A stretch of DNA of 64,000 nt from Pedobacter rhodius (GCF_027213645.1 NZ_JAPWGL010000002.1:372001-436000), one strand, 5' to 3'; positions 36,283 through 45,802 are shown, counted from the stretch's first letter. Notes: generated by a model not told the origin, from the letters alone. Made by a program: numbers and translations.

Positions 36283-38340
36283 TTATTGATGCTTGGTTTT
36301 CAGGTAATTATAAATATCTACCTGTGCACGTGTTTTTTTGATTAACCTGTTTTTGTGGTATTTATTATTATTTTGAGCGTTTATTTGTCTGGACTTTGTA
36401 TTGTCTTGCAGTTGCAAATCAATAATATCCTGAATTTCCTGTTTCACCTCAGGGTCCAGAACCGGAAAACCAACCTCTACCCGATGTTCGAAATTTCTGC
36501 TCATTAAATCGGCAGATGATAAATACATATCATTTTTACCATTATTACTAAAAATATAAACCCTGGCATGTTCCAGAAATTTATCGATAATGCTTATGGC
36601 TGTAATATTTTCGCTGAAGCCTTTAACACCGGGAACCAGGCAACAAATTCCTCTTATAATGAGCTGAACTTTAACACCTGCATTGCTCGCTTCATAAAGT
36701 TTGCTTATAATCCCTTCGTCGGCCAAACTGTTAACCTTTAAAAGAATATAGGCCAACTTTCCGGCTTTGGCATTTCTGATTTCTCGGTTAATAAAATTGG
36801 TTAGTTTGGATCTGCTTTCCAGTGGCGAAACAATTAAATACTTAAATCCTTTGGTTACGGTTCGCTTCATTAAAGCGTCAAAAAGCTTTACCAAGTCATT
36901 CGTAATTTCCTTCTTTGCGGTAAAAATACTATGATCGCAATAGAGTCCTGCCGTTTTTTCGTTGAAATTCCCTGTCGCTAAATTGGCATAATACACCGGC
37001 TTATCTTTTTCAATACGCTTAACCAGGCAAATTTTGGAATGTACTTTATAATCCGTTAATCCGTAATTAACCTTTACGCCTTCCTCCATCAGTCTGCTGG
37101 TCCAGAAAATATTTGCCTGCTCATCAAACCTGGCCTTAAGTTCTAATAAAACGGAAACATTTTTCCCGTTTTTTGCGGCATTTATTAAAGCATTAATCAC
37201 TTTCGAATTTTCCGCCAAACGATAGAGCGTAATCTGGATATCCGTAACTTTTGGATCGATTGCAGCTTCCCTCAGGAACAAAATAATATAATCGTAAGAT
37301 TGATAAGGTAAATTAACCAGATAATCCTTATGTGCAATTTTCGCAAATACACTTTCTGTACGGTGTAGGCCATGAACTTTTAATGGTACATTAGGCGCAT
37401 ACTCCAACTCTTTACCGCCGACATTAGGAAAAGCAATAAAATCGCCGAATTTATGGTAACGATTGCCCGGGATTAAACTTTCTGCTTCCAGCTTTAATTT
37501 GTTTACCAGAACGGTAAGCATATTCAGCGGCATTGCCGAATCATAAAGCAAACGCATAGGCTTACCTTTCTTACGTTTTTCTAAACTGCTTTTTAAGTCT
37601 TCGATAAACTTATCATTGATGTTCTTATCAATATCTAATTCAGCATCCCGTGTAAGCTGGATCGAGTAAGCCTCCAAATTATCATAGGTAAAAACATAAA
37701 AAATATCATCTAAACAATATCGAATAATATCTTCTGCAAGAATAATGAATTTTAAACCATTAGTTTCAGGTAAAACAAGGAAGCGTGGCAAATTCGGTGG
37801 AATTTCAATTAAGGCGTATTTCTCTTTTAACTTAATATCCTTTCTGGATAATTTAACAAAGAAATACAGAAACCTGTCCTTTAATTCGGGAAAAGGTTTA
37901 TCCATATCCAACATAATCGGAACCAGATTAGAGAGGATTTTATCCCTGAAATGATTTTTAACAAAGCCGCCCCTGCTTACGTTAAGCTGGGTATCATTAA
38001 GAATGAAAATTCGATGTTGCGCCAATTCATTTATTAGCGTTGCCTGAAAAAGCTGCTCAAATTTACGTTCCTGCCTGACAACAATATTTTTAATTTCATT
38101 TAGTATTTTCTTGGGGTTAAAACCTAAAAGGGCTTTAGCTTTTTCATTCAGATTTGTTAAGCGGGTCATCGTGGCAACCCTAACCCTGTAAAATTCTTCG
38201 AGGTTGGATGAGAAAATTGATAAAAATTTGATACGTTCTATTAGAGGTACACTTTCATCGGCTGCTTCCTGAAGTACGCGTTCATTAAAATATAACCAGC
38301 TTATTTCGCGATTAAAAAAAGGTATCTTCTTTTTGCTCAT
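36283..38340 (-). CDS. ppk1: Polyphosphate kinase 1
   Basis: Reversibly polymerises the gamma phosphate of ATP into polyphosphate. The 685-residue protein begins with the usual N-domain (FFNREISWLYFNERVLQEAA). The two phospholipase-D-like halves contain YKVHSKICLVKR with the autophosphorylated histidine near residue 434, and the second histidine in LYCDHSIFT and FEHRVEVGFP. Length is normal. It leads ppx. A TAAATTTG -7 element and a terminator-shaped hairpin lie directly upstream. Confidence 0.95.
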   Translation of the reverse strand: MSKKKIPFFNREISWLYFNERVLQEAADESVPLIERIKFLSIFSSNLEEFYRVRVATMTRLTNLNEKAKALLGFNPKKILNEIKNIVVRQERKFEQLFQATLINELAQHRIFILNDTQLNVSRGGFVKNHFRDKILSNLVPIMLDMDKPFPELKDRFLYFFVKLSRKDIKLKEKYALIEIPPNLPRFLVLPETNGLKFIILAEDIIRYCLDDIFYVFTYDNLEAYSIQLTRDAELDIDKNINDKFIEDLKSSLEKRKKGKPMRLLYDSAMPLNMLTVLVNKLKLEAESLIPGNRYHKFGDFIAFPNVGGKELEYAPNVPLKVHGLHRTESVFAKIAHKDYLVNLPYQSYDYIILFLREAAIDPKVTDIQITLYRLAENSKVINALINAAKNGKNVSVLLELKARFDEQANIFWTSRLMEEGVKVNYGLTDYKVHSKICLVKRIEKDKPVYYANLATGNFNEKTAGLYCDHSIFTAKKEITNDLVKLFDALMKRTVTKGFKYLIVSPLESRSKLTNFINREIRNAKAGKLAYILLKVNSLADEGIISKLYEASNAGVKVQLIIRGICCLVPGVKGFSENITAISIIDKFLEHARVYIFSNNGKNDMYLSSADLMSRNFEHRVEVGFPVLDPEVKQEIQDIIDLQLQDNTKSRQINAQNNNKYHKNRLIKKTRAQVDIYNYLKTKHQ

Positions 38341-38342
38341 TT

Positions 38343-38373
38343 AAAAAAATAAAAATCCCTGCGTAACAGGGAT
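38343..38373 (-). terminator. Terminator or 5' hairpin just upstream of ppk1
   Basis: On the minus strand ATCCCTG (38373-38367) pairs with CAGGGAT (38361-38355) and is followed by a T-rich run that ends three bases before the ppk1 start codon. It can terminate the upstream histone-like gene. A TAAATTTG element (38385-38392) lies upstream of the hairpin, so ppk1 mRNA may begin with it. Confidence 0.7.
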
Positions 38374-38437
38374 ACTCAAAACTGCAAATTTATTTGTTAA
38401 GTAGGTGTTAATTCACAACCATATTAATGTTAATAAA

Positions 38438-39052
38438 CTATTTAGCCGGCTTAACTTTAGGTGTTGCTTTTGAAACTGTCGTTTTTGTCGCTTTTGCCGC
38501 TTCAGCTTTAACCGGGGCGGCCTTTGCTGCTGTGCGGGCAAGTGGTTTGGCTTCAGTTTTTTTAATTGCTGCCGGTTTAGTGGCCGCTGCTGCTACGGCT
38601 TTCTTAGCTACAGGAGCGGCTTTCTTAACTGCTGAAGTTGCTTTTTCTATAGGTTTCGCTATCGCCTTTTCTGCTTTTTCTTCAGTTGCAATGGCAGCAA
38701 CTTTCACGCTCTGAACAACAGGCTTAGCTTTTGAAACTGCTTTTTTCACAACTTTTTCAGCCTTACTGGCTACCTTGCCTACAGTTTTTTTGGCCTCTTT
38801 CTTAGCCGGTTTGGCAGAATGAATTAAGTCATCAATTTTTTGTCCTACATCTGCTTTAATTACGGTAAATTTTTTGGTCAGTTTTTTTGCGACTCTTTTG
38901 CTGGCCTTTCCGATTTCTGAACTTATCTCTGAAGCATCGTGACCCAAGTTTTTAACTACTTCCAAAAATTGAGCGGTTAAAGATTGTTCTAATTGTTTCT
39001 TGGCATCTTTTTTAGTTGTCTTTTTTTGAGTATTTGCCTTATTGGTTTTCAT
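38438..39052 (-). CDS. Histone H1-like Lys/Ala-rich DNA-binding protein
   Basis: A 204-residue, strongly basic protein. Residues 1-95 include a helical segment (LTAQFLEVVKNLGHDASEIS) and a basic stretch. The rest is a low-complexity tail of AKK, KPV and KAA repeats like eukaryotic H1 C-tails and bacterial Hc1/AlgP-type proteins. It probably binds DNA non-specifically or polyanions. It lies upstream of ppk1 on the same strand but is separated by a terminator. Basic tails also bind polyphosphate, which makes the neighbourhood notable; that link is speculation. Confidence 0.8.
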   Translation of the reverse strand: MKTNKANTQKKTTKKDAKKQLEQSLTAQFLEVVKNLGHDASEISSEIGKASKRVAKKLTKKFTVIKADVGQKIDDLIHSAKPAKKEAKKTVGKVASKAEKVVKKAVSKAKPVVQSVKVAAIATEEKAEKAIAKPIEKATSAVKKAAPVAKKAVAAAATKPAAIKKTEAKPLARTAAKAAPVKAEAAKATKTTVSKATPKVKPAK

Positions 39053-39127
39053 AATATTTTTCGTTTTTTTGTGACATCAGTAATTATCTATTAAATCTAC
39101 TTATTTTTTTACTTTAAAGCTAAAAAC

Positions 39128-39619
39128 ATGCCTTCTTTTGATATTGTGAGTAAAGTTGATGCGCAAACACTAGACAATGCGATTAACAACGCCAAAAAGG
39201 AAATTTTAAACCGATTTGACTTTAATGGCTCAAAGAGCACCATCGATTTGGATAAAAAGACGAATGTTATTACCATCGTTACTGAAGATGACATGCGTTT
39301 AAAAGCGATTGAAGGCTCTATTATTTCCAGAATGATGAAACAAAATTTAGACCCGAAAAGTTTGGATTTCGGAGATGAACAACAAGCATCAGGAAATATG
39401 ATTCGCAAGGAAATCAGTATCAAAGAAGGTTTGGATAAAGAAGCTGCGAAAAAAGTTGTTGCGAAAATCAAAACAAGTGGTTTAAAAGTTCAACCCTCTA
39501 TTATGGATGACCAGGTTCGGGTGACCGCAAAAAAAATTGATGATTTGCAAGCCGTAATTAATCTTTGCCGCAATGAAGATTTTGGCCAGCCACTGCAATA
39601 CATCAATATGCGTAATTAA
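39128..39619 (+). CDS. yajQ: YajQ-family nucleotide-binding protein
   Basis: A 163-residue protein of the DUF520/YajQ family, members of which bind cyclic di-GMP or other nucleotides and can modulate transcription. The start MPSFDIVSKVDAQTLDNAIN and the segment FDFNGSKSTIDLDKK are highly characteristic, as is the C-terminus SKKIDDLQAVI-like region (TAKKIDDLQAVINLCR). Two ferredoxin-like half-domains are expected. It is divergent from the histone-like gene. Confidence 0.92.
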   Translation: MPSFDIVSKVDAQTLDNAINNAKKEILNRFDFNGSKSTIDLDKKTNVITIVTEDDMRLKAIEGSIISRMMKQNLDPKSLDFGDEQQASGNMIRKEISIKEGLDKEAAKKVVAKIKTSGLKVQPSIMDDQVRVTAKKIDDLQAVINLCRNEDFGQPLQYINMRN

Positions 39620-39741
39620 GGCTTTCGTTAATCGTTTTTCGTTATCCGCTATTGTTCATTGATCAGTTTTATAAACCCACCCACCATACATCAGCCATTG
39701 TCCATCTTATATCACCCATAAACCACTTTACATCTTTAGCT

Positions 39742-40188
39742 ATGGAAATAAGTGAAAACGGATTTATATTTTCTGACAATAAGGAGCTTATAAAAATTGA
39801 CGCTGTTCATCATTATTTGAGCGAAGTGTCGTACTGGGCAAAAAACATTCCTTTAGAAACTGTAAAAAAATCCATCGAAAATTCACTTTGTTTTGGCATT
39901 TATAAAGATAATGAACAGGTGGGTTTCGCCCGCTGGGTAACTGACAAGGCAACTTTTGCTTATCTGTGCGATGTCTATGTGGCGCAACAGTATCGTGGCT
40001 TGGGTTTAGCTAAAAAATTAATGGCTTTCATGATTTTTCATCCTGATTTACAAGGCTTACGACGTTATCAGCTGACAACTTTAGATGCGCACGAATTATA
40101 TCGTCAGTTTGGTTTTTCAGCGTTAAAAAATCCGGAAAGGCAAATGGCGATTGTAACTGAAAATATTTACAGCGCAAGAAAAGATTAA
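39742..40188 (+). CDS. GNAT-family N-acetyltransferase
   Basis: A 148-residue cytosolic acetyltransferase starting at ATG 39742 (MEISENGF); the open frame reaches back to a TTG at 39652, but that extension is Pro/His-rich and not family-like. The acetyl-CoA pyrophosphate loop is VAQQYRGLGLAKKLM, preceded by the strand YLCDVYV. LTTLDAHELYRQFGF is the usual C-terminal end. Substrate unknown. Closest in layout to small GNATs acting on amino compounds. Confidence 0.85.
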   Translation: MEISENGFIFSDNKELIKIDAVHHYLSEVSYWAKNIPLETVKKSIENSLCFGIYKDNEQVGFARWVTDKATFAYLCDVYVAQQYRGLGLAKKLMAFMIFHPDLQGLRRYQLTTLDAHELYRQFGFSALKNPERQMAIVTENIYSARKD

Positions 40189-40259
40189 ATCCTACGCTAA
40201 TCTATAAAAAAACCTTTTGCAAGCTTTCTTGTTTTCTAATCAAACGAAATAGAAAACAA

Positions 40260-40853
40260 ATGAAAAAGATATTTTTAGGTTTAGCCTTTTCTGCAGCAAT
40301 TACTTTTCAGGCCTGCCAAAGCGCAGATAAGAAATCTTCAACAACAAAAGATAGCGTATCTGGAGACACCACCATGGTTAATGGCGTTCATGTTACCGGT
40401 TCGGAGAGTACCGAAGCTTCTCTAGATGAAGAAGGCGCTACATTTTTAAAGAAAGCTGCAGCTGGAGGAATTATGGAAGTTGAAGCCGCAAAAATTGCAC
40501 TAACGAATGCGAAAAGTGCTGATGTTAAAAATTTTGCGCAGCAAATGCTTACCGACCATACCAAAGCAAATAAGGAGTTGAAAGAATTAGCGGCAAAAAA
40601 GAAAATTATTACACCTGATGCCTTACCTGCCGAAGATCAGATTCATGTCGATGCAATGAAAAAGATGACCGGAACCGAATTCGACAAACATTATATCGCC
40701 ATGATGGTAACCGACCATGAAAAAACAGTTAAGCTGTTTGAACAGGGTAAACAAAATAAAGACACCGATTTAAAGACCTGGGCAACAAAAACCCTGAATG
40801 TAATCGAAGGACATACTGCTAAAGCAAAAGAAATTGCCTTAGCAATGAAATAA
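40260..40853 (+). CDS. DUF4142 lipoprotein
   Basis: A 197-residue lipoprotein: signal peptide MKKIFLGLAFSAAITFQAC with the lipidated cysteine at residue 19. A Ser/Thr/Lys linker follows, and then a four-helix, ferritin-like DUF4142 domain (FLKKAAAGGIMEVEAAKIAL, FAQQMLTDHTKANKEL, HYIAMMVTDHEKTVKLFEQG). Members are periplasmic or outer-membrane proteins of unknown function, often stress-induced. It is followed by a strong terminator and is monocistronic. Confidence 0.85.
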   Translation: MKKIFLGLAFSAAITFQACQSADKKSSTTKDSVSGDTTMVNGVHVTGSESTEASLDEEGATFLKKAAAGGIMEVEAAKIALTNAKSADVKNFAQQMLTDHTKANKELKELAAKKKIITPDALPAEDQIHVDAMKKMTGTEFDKHYIAMMVTDHEKTVKLFEQGKQNKDTDLKTWATKTLNVIEGHTAKAKEIALAMK

Positions 40854-40875
40854 CCAACACGATTATAAATTTCAA

Positions 40876-40912
40876 AGCAGGATTCGTTTAATAACGGATG
40901 CTGCTTTTTTTT
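40876..40912 (+). terminator. Terminator of the DUF4142 gene
   Basis: AGCAG (40876-40880) with further pairing up to the CGTT/AACG inner stem, closing at CTGCT (40901-40905), followed by eight T. Confidence 0.7.
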
Positions 40913-41007
40913 GATTAAAATGTTCGTATAACATCATTTTTAAATGTGCTTTTCTATTTTGAAGAAAATTAAAGTTATATTTTGCCGTTAAATACAAAAA
41001 ATTACAA

Positions 41008-42618
41008 ATGAACAAGCATAAAATTTTTAAAGTCCTACTTACTACGGCTGTTATTTCAATGCCATTTATTGCCGATGCTCAAAAAGCGAACTGGCAAAAT
41101 CTCGATTTAAAAACTGATTCTGTGTTTGGAATCAGCACCGAAAAAGCATATAAGGAACTCCTTAAAGGTAAAAAATCGACACGAGTTATTGTTGCAGTTA
41201 ATGATGGCGGTGTGGATAATCAGCACGAAGATTTGAAGCGGATTATGTGGGTTAATCCGAAAGAAACAGCAGGAAACGGAAAGGATGATGATAAAAATGG
41301 TTATATAGATGACATTAATGGCTGGAATTTTATTGGCGGTCCAAAAGGTTCTGTTGACCATGAAACGCTTGAATTAACCCGTTTGGTTCGCAGGGATATG
41401 GCAAGGTTCGCCAACACAACTGATGCAAACGTGACTGAAAAAGATAAAAAAGAGTATGAAGCTTTTAAAGTTATGCGCTCTGATTTAGAAAAGCAGCTCG
41501 GCGAAGCCAATGCAAATCTGGCTGGATTATCAGGCTTTAAAAATGCTTTAGATGCCGTAGTTAAAAAAATAGGCAAGACAAACCCAACGGCAGAAGATTT
41601 TGCGAAATTCAAACCGGAATCAAACGCCGATGCACGCATTCAGGAAGTATTAGCTGAAGAACTAAAAAAAGGGAGCTTTGCCGATTTTTATGAAGACCAG
41701 ATTACTGAAGGTGTAAAATATTATTCAGAAAAGGCCAATTATAATTTAAACCTGGATTATAACCCGCGTGATATTGTTGGTGACGATCCGAATAACGATA
41801 AAGAAAAGTTCTACGGCAATAATGACGTAAAAGGTCCGGATGCTATGCATGGTTCTCATGTTGCGGGTATTATAGCTGCTGATAGAACCAATAAGCTCGG
41901 TATAAATGGTGTGGCCGATAATGTATTAATTATGGGCGTTCGCTGTACACCAAACGGTGATGAACGCGATAAAGATGTTGCAAATTCTATCCGCTATGCG
42001 GTTGATAACGGCGCAAAAGTAATTAATATGAGTTTTGGTAAAGCTTATAGCTGGGATAAAGCCGTGGTTAATGAAGCCATGAAATATGCAGCTTCAAAAG
42101 ATGTATTAATTGTTCAGGCGGCCGGCAATGAAAATAAAGATATTGATACAGAGAACAATTTCCCTAACCACAAAGATTTAGATGAGAAAACCATTGCTTC
42201 ATGGATTACCGTTGGTGCGTCTGGGCCTAAAGATGATGAAAACCTAAAGGCAAGTTTTTCAAATTTTGGTAAAACTCAGGTCGATGTTTTTGCACCTGGT
42301 GTTCAGATTTATTCAACCGTTCCGGGTTCAAAATATAAAAATTTAGATGGTACAAGTATGGCTTCGCCGGTTGTTGCGGGTTTAGCCGGCTTAATTCGTT
42401 CTTATTACCCAAAATTAACGGCAGCCCAGGTTAAAGAAATTATTGTGAAATCTGTGGTTAAGGTAAACCACAATGTTTCATACAAAAAAGGAGAAGGTGA
42501 AGATGCACCAAAAGTGTCTGTTCCTTTTGCTGATTTATCCATTAGTGGCGGAATTGTTAATGCTTACAATGCATTAAAACTGGCTGCTACATATGATGGT
42601 AAAACGACAACTAAATAA
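41008..42618 (+). CDS. Secreted subtilisin-like S8 serine peptidase
   Basis: A 536-residue exported peptidase with a signal peptide ending ADAQ. The catalytic aspartate is in AVNDGGVDNQHEDL, the histidine in HGSHVAGIIA near residue 280, and the serine in GTSMASPVVAGLAGL near 448. The oxyanion asparagine is in QAAGNEN. About 200 residues separate the Asp and His motifs, a helical insertion common in Bacteroidota S8 peptidases. There is no obvious propeptide inhibitor domain or type IX sorting domain at the C-terminus. Probably periplasmic or outer-membrane associated. Confidence 0.92.
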   Translation: MNKHKIFKVLLTTAVISMPFIADAQKANWQNLDLKTDSVFGISTEKAYKELLKGKKSTRVIVAVNDGGVDNQHEDLKRIMWVNPKETAGNGKDDDKNGYIDDINGWNFIGGPKGSVDHETLELTRLVRRDMARFANTTDANVTEKDKKEYEAFKVMRSDLEKQLGEANANLAGLSGFKNALDAVVKKIGKTNPTAEDFAKFKPESNADARIQEVLAEELKKGSFADFYEDQITEGVKYYSEKANYNLNLDYNPRDIVGDDPNNDKEKFYGNNDVKGPDAMHGSHVAGIIAADRTNKLGINGVADNVLIMGVRCTPNGDERDKDVANSIRYAVDNGAKVINMSFGKAYSWDKAVVNEAMKYAASKDVLIVQAAGNENKDIDTENNFPNHKDLDEKTIASWITVGASGPKDDENLKASFSNFGKTQVDVFAPGVQIYSTVPGSKYKNLDGTSMASPVVAGLAGLIRSYYPKLTAAQVKEIIVKSVVKVNHNVSYKKGEGEDAPKVSVPFADLSISGGIVNAYNALKLAATYDGKTTTK

Positions 42619-42640
42619 TTAAAAATATCTGTTAAAATAC

Positions 42641-42684
42641 AAAGGTCGAATTTCAGTTGAAATTCGACCTTTGTATTTTTTTTT
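42641..42684 (+). terminator. Strong terminator after the S8 peptidase
   Basis: A perfect 15-bp stem (42641-42655 with 42658-42672) with a 2-base loop, followed by a T-rich run. The near symmetry may also stop the convergent molybdenum-enzyme operon. Confidence 0.9.
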
Positions 42685-42687
42685 GTT

Positions 42688-44817
42688 TTAAGATGTGGCT
42701 AAAATCTTATCCGGCGTTATCGGCAAAGTTCTGATTCTTTTGCCTGTTGCGTTAAAAACCGCATTTGCTACAGCGGCTGAGAAACCAATTAAAGCAATTT
42801 CTCCCATTCCTTTAGCGCCCATCGGATTTATATATGGATCTGGTTTATTAATGAAATGAACTTCAATTTCAGGAATATCTGCATTAACAGGAACATGGTA
42901 ATCAGCAAAATTATTGTTGATGTATCGTCCATAACGATGATCTATAATAGATTCTTCCGTTAAAGCCATACCAACACCACCAACAGCACCTCCAACCATT
43001 TGGCTTCTGGCCGTTTTCGGACTTACAATAGTTCCTGAATCACCAACTGAAACAATTTTATCAACCTTAACAACACCGGTTAAACTATGCACTTTTACTT
43101 TCACAAAGTGGATGGAAAACGAATACATTGAATAATCCTCCCTTTCTTTTCCTGCCTGGCTCTGCTTGGTTACCTCAATTGATGGAAGGTTATTTTTCTT
43201 TAGCACATCAATAAAATTTGAAGTGGCATCCATATTTGAGTTTGCAGCAAGTTCGGCTATGGTCGATTTCAGGGCAACACAAACATCATTTACTGCAGAA
43301 CCAACGGTGGAAAGTGTAGCGGAACCACCCTGACTTGGTGCTGGAGGCAATGAAGAATCGCCCAGTTCGAACTTAATCTTATCATTGGGAATCCCCAACA
43401 ACTTGCTCGCAATAAGTGTCATTCCGGTTCCTGTACCAGGTCCGATATCACTGGTTGCACTTTGCAAAACCAAAGTTCCATCGGCTTTTAAAATACCTTT
43501 CACGCTTGCTCTGCCCCTGTTTGCGTTAAACACACCGATACTTACGCCATAACCGCTCTTCCATTGACCATTTACCAGACTACCGGGTTTATTTTTTCTT
43601 TCGCTCCAGCCAATTTTTCCGGAACCTATGCGATAGGCCTCTTTTATATTCTTATCGGAAAATGGCTTATTTCTTTGCTGGTCTTTTTCAGGGTCGTTTT
43701 TAATTCGAAATTCAAGCGGATCCATATCTAAAGCATGGGCCATTTCATCAATCGCACTTTCTAAAGCAAATGCACCGGTTGCCTCTCCCGGCCCGCGCAT
43801 CCAGATGGGCACACCTAAATCTACAGGAACAACGGTATACCGTGTATTTACATTATCGCATTGGTACATAAACTTGGCCATATTAACGACACCTTCAGTA
43901 AAATTTTCATAAACGGAAGTCTCGCCGAAAGCACTGTGTGTAATACCTGTTAATTTACCATCTTTATTTGCGCCGAGTCCAATGGTTTGTACCGCCGCCG
44001 GACGATTTCCAACCATGGTAAACATTTGCATCCTGGTAATCACCAGTTTTACAGGCTTAGCGACATGTTTCGAAGCCATTATCGTAGCAATTTCCAACGA
44101 CCAGGTTCTTAAAGCCATACCAAAACCGCCACCCACAAATTCAGAATTTACTTGAATATTTTCGATTGGGATTTTAAAAACATTAGCAATTGTACCTTGT
44201 GTAGCTTTTACCCCTTGCGTTTTTGCATAAACCATAACCTGGTTATTTGGCCGCCAATCGGCAATAATTCCATGTAATTCCATCGGATTATGTGTTTCAA
44301 TCGGCAGATGATATTTAGCCTCTATCATTACTTCTGCTGATTTATAAGCGTCTTCAACACCACGCTTGTAATCTGGCTGACCTTGTAATTTTTTTGCTTT
44401 TGCATCGCTAACTGCTTTTTCGAAATCAGTATTGAAATCTTCTTTTGCATAAGTTGCCTTTACTAATGAGGCGGCGTAAGTAGCCCTTTCAAATGTATTT
44501 GCAACAACCATCGCAATTGGCTGACCATTATAAAATACTTTATCGGTATAGAAGATCTTCATTGCCGGACCACCCTCCTGCTCGTAAGCCGGCGCCGATG
44601 GCTTATTTAAATGGGATAATACAGAAATCACCCCGGGTGCTTTTTCCGCAGCTTTGGTATCTAATGAAGTGATTTTGCCCTTGGTAATGGTACTTGTTAC
44701 TAAAACACCATAAGTTAAACCAGGCAATTCGTATTCTGCAAAATATTTAGCTTTTCCGGTAACCTTGTAAATGCCGTCTACCCGGTCATTTTCATCTTTT
44801 AAAACTCGTTTTTCCAT
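42688..44817 (-). CDS. Molybdopterin-binding subunit of a PaoABC-like aldehyde oxidoreductase
   Basis: The large subunit, 709 aa, of a xanthine-oxidase-family enzyme. ATG 44817 (MEKRVLKDEN) is preferred because it lies 4 bases past the FAD-subunit stop. Cofactor-contacting motifs include VGGGFGMALRTWSLE and WMRGPGEATGAFALESAIDE. The catalytic glutamate is in MGAKGMGEIALIG near the C-terminus. The subunit has no signal of its own and would be exported with the Tat-bearing iron-sulfur subunit. The substrate is probably an aromatic or other aldehyde by analogy with E. coli PaoABC. Confidence 0.88.
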   Translation of the reverse strand: MEKRVLKDENDRVDGIYKVTGKAKYFAEYELPGLTYGVLVTSTITKGKITSLDTKAAEKAPGVISVLSHLNKPSAPAYEQEGGPAMKIFYTDKVFYNGQPIAMVVANTFERATYAASLVKATYAKEDFNTDFEKAVSDAKAKKLQGQPDYKRGVEDAYKSAEVMIEAKYHLPIETHNPMELHGIIADWRPNNQVMVYAKTQGVKATQGTIANVFKIPIENIQVNSEFVGGGFGMALRTWSLEIATIMASKHVAKPVKLVITRMQMFTMVGNRPAAVQTIGLGANKDGKLTGITHSAFGETSVYENFTEGVVNMAKFMYQCDNVNTRYTVVPVDLGVPIWMRGPGEATGAFALESAIDEMAHALDMDPLEFRIKNDPEKDQQRNKPFSDKNIKEAYRIGSGKIGWSERKNKPGSLVNGQWKSGYGVSIGVFNANRGRASVKGILKADGTLVLQSATSDIGPGTGTGMTLIASKLLGIPNDKIKFELGDSSLPPAPSQGGSATLSTVGSAVNDVCVALKSTIAELAANSNMDATSNFIDVLKKNNLPSIEVTKQSQAGKEREDYSMYSFSIHFVKVKVHSLTGVVKVDKIVSVGDSGTIVSPKTARSQMVGGAVGGVGMALTEESIIDHRYGRYINNNFADYHVPVNADIPEIEVHFINKPDPYINPMGAKGMGEIALIGFSAAVANAVFNATGKRIRTLPITPDKILATS

Positions 44818-44818
44818 G

Positions 44819-45802
44819 TTACGCTTTAGATTTCGCAATGGTTAATGCTTCAATAATTGTATTTGGAGCCATCTGGAGTTTGAAATCATTTTCCCCGAAG
44901 CCTTTAGCACCAGTCATTGCTAATTTTGCGGCCTGTTCAAAGTTTTCAATTGTTGCCTCTTTTCCTCTCAGGAAATTTTCAGATGCAGTTAATCGCCAGG
45001 GTTTATGTGCTACGCCACCCATGGCCAGACGCACGTCGGTTATTTTATGGTTAGAAATTTCCAATCCTGCGGCGACAGAGACTAAGGCAAAAGCATACGA
45101 TGCCCTATCTCTAACTTTTAAATAATGAGCGTTTACCGTTAAATTATTTAAAGGAATTTCCAAACGGATAATCATTTCATCTGCTTTTAAATTGTTGTCC
45201 AGCTGCGGTGTATCTCCTGCTAAACGATGAAAATCTTTAAATAAAATTTTACGTTCTGCTTTAGGACCAGCCAATACAACAACGGCATCTAAAGCAGCTA
45301 AAGCGACACACATATCACTGGGATGAACTGCGATGCAATTATCAGATGTAGCAAAAATAGCATGCATTCTATTAAAACCTCCGATTGCACCACAACCAGA
45401 GCCAGGCTTGCGTTTATTACATGGCATTTCGGTATCGTAGAAATAGCCACAACGTGTACGCTGCATCATATTTCCGCCTACAGTAGCCACATTTCTGAGC
45501 TGTGCAGAAGCACCTGCGTTTAACGCCATTGCCAATAAAGGAAGTTTTTCCTTAATCAATTCATTTTCTGCTACAGCTGTGTTTGAAGCTAACGCACCAA
45601 TTATAATTTTATCGCCAACAAGCTCAATCTGCTTTAAAGGAACGTGATTGATATCGATAAGTTTTTCAGGCGCTGAAACGCCTCTCTTCATCAAATCAAT
45701 AAGGTTGGTTCCACCTGCAATAAACTTGGCGTTTTTATCTTTTAGCAATAAAGCCAAAGCTGATTTTTTAGAACTTGTTCTGAGGTATTGAAAGTTTATC
45801 AT
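44819..45802 (-). CDS. FAD-binding subunit of the PaoABC-like oxidoreductase, with extra Fe-S cysteines
   Basis: A 327-residue FAD subunit of the xanthine dehydrogenase type: AKFIAGGTNLIDLMKRGV binds FAD, and the CO_deh_flav_C domain follows. The insert QRTRCGYFYDTEMPCNKR plus GSGCGAIGG supplies the cysteines that in E. coli PaoB (YagS) hold an additional [4Fe-4S] cluster, which separates this group from ordinary xanthine dehydrogenases. It overlaps the small-subunit gene by 4 bases. Confidence 0.9.
   Translation of the reverse strand: MINFQYLRTSSKKSALALLLKDKNAKFIAGGTNLIDLMKRGVSAPEKLIDINHVPLKQIELVGDKIIIGALASNTAVAENELIKEKLPLLAMALNAGASAQLRNVATVGGNMMQRTRCGYFYDTEMPCNKRKPGSGCGAIGGFNRMHAIFATSDNCIAVHPSDMCVALAALDAVVVLAGPKAERKILFKDFHRLAGDTPQLDNNLKADEMIIRLEIPLNNLTVNAHYLKVRDRASYAFALVSVAAGLEISNHKITDVRLAMGGVAHKPWRLTASENFLRGKEATIENFEQAAKLAMTGAKGFGENDFKLQMAPNTIIEALTIAKSKA

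Noticed and set aside
38427..38714. 95-codon Ala/Val/Phe-rich plus-strand frame resembling membrane segments
   Set aside because: It is antisense to the Lys/Ala repeats of the histone-like protein, whose codons read as hydrophobic residues on the other strand.
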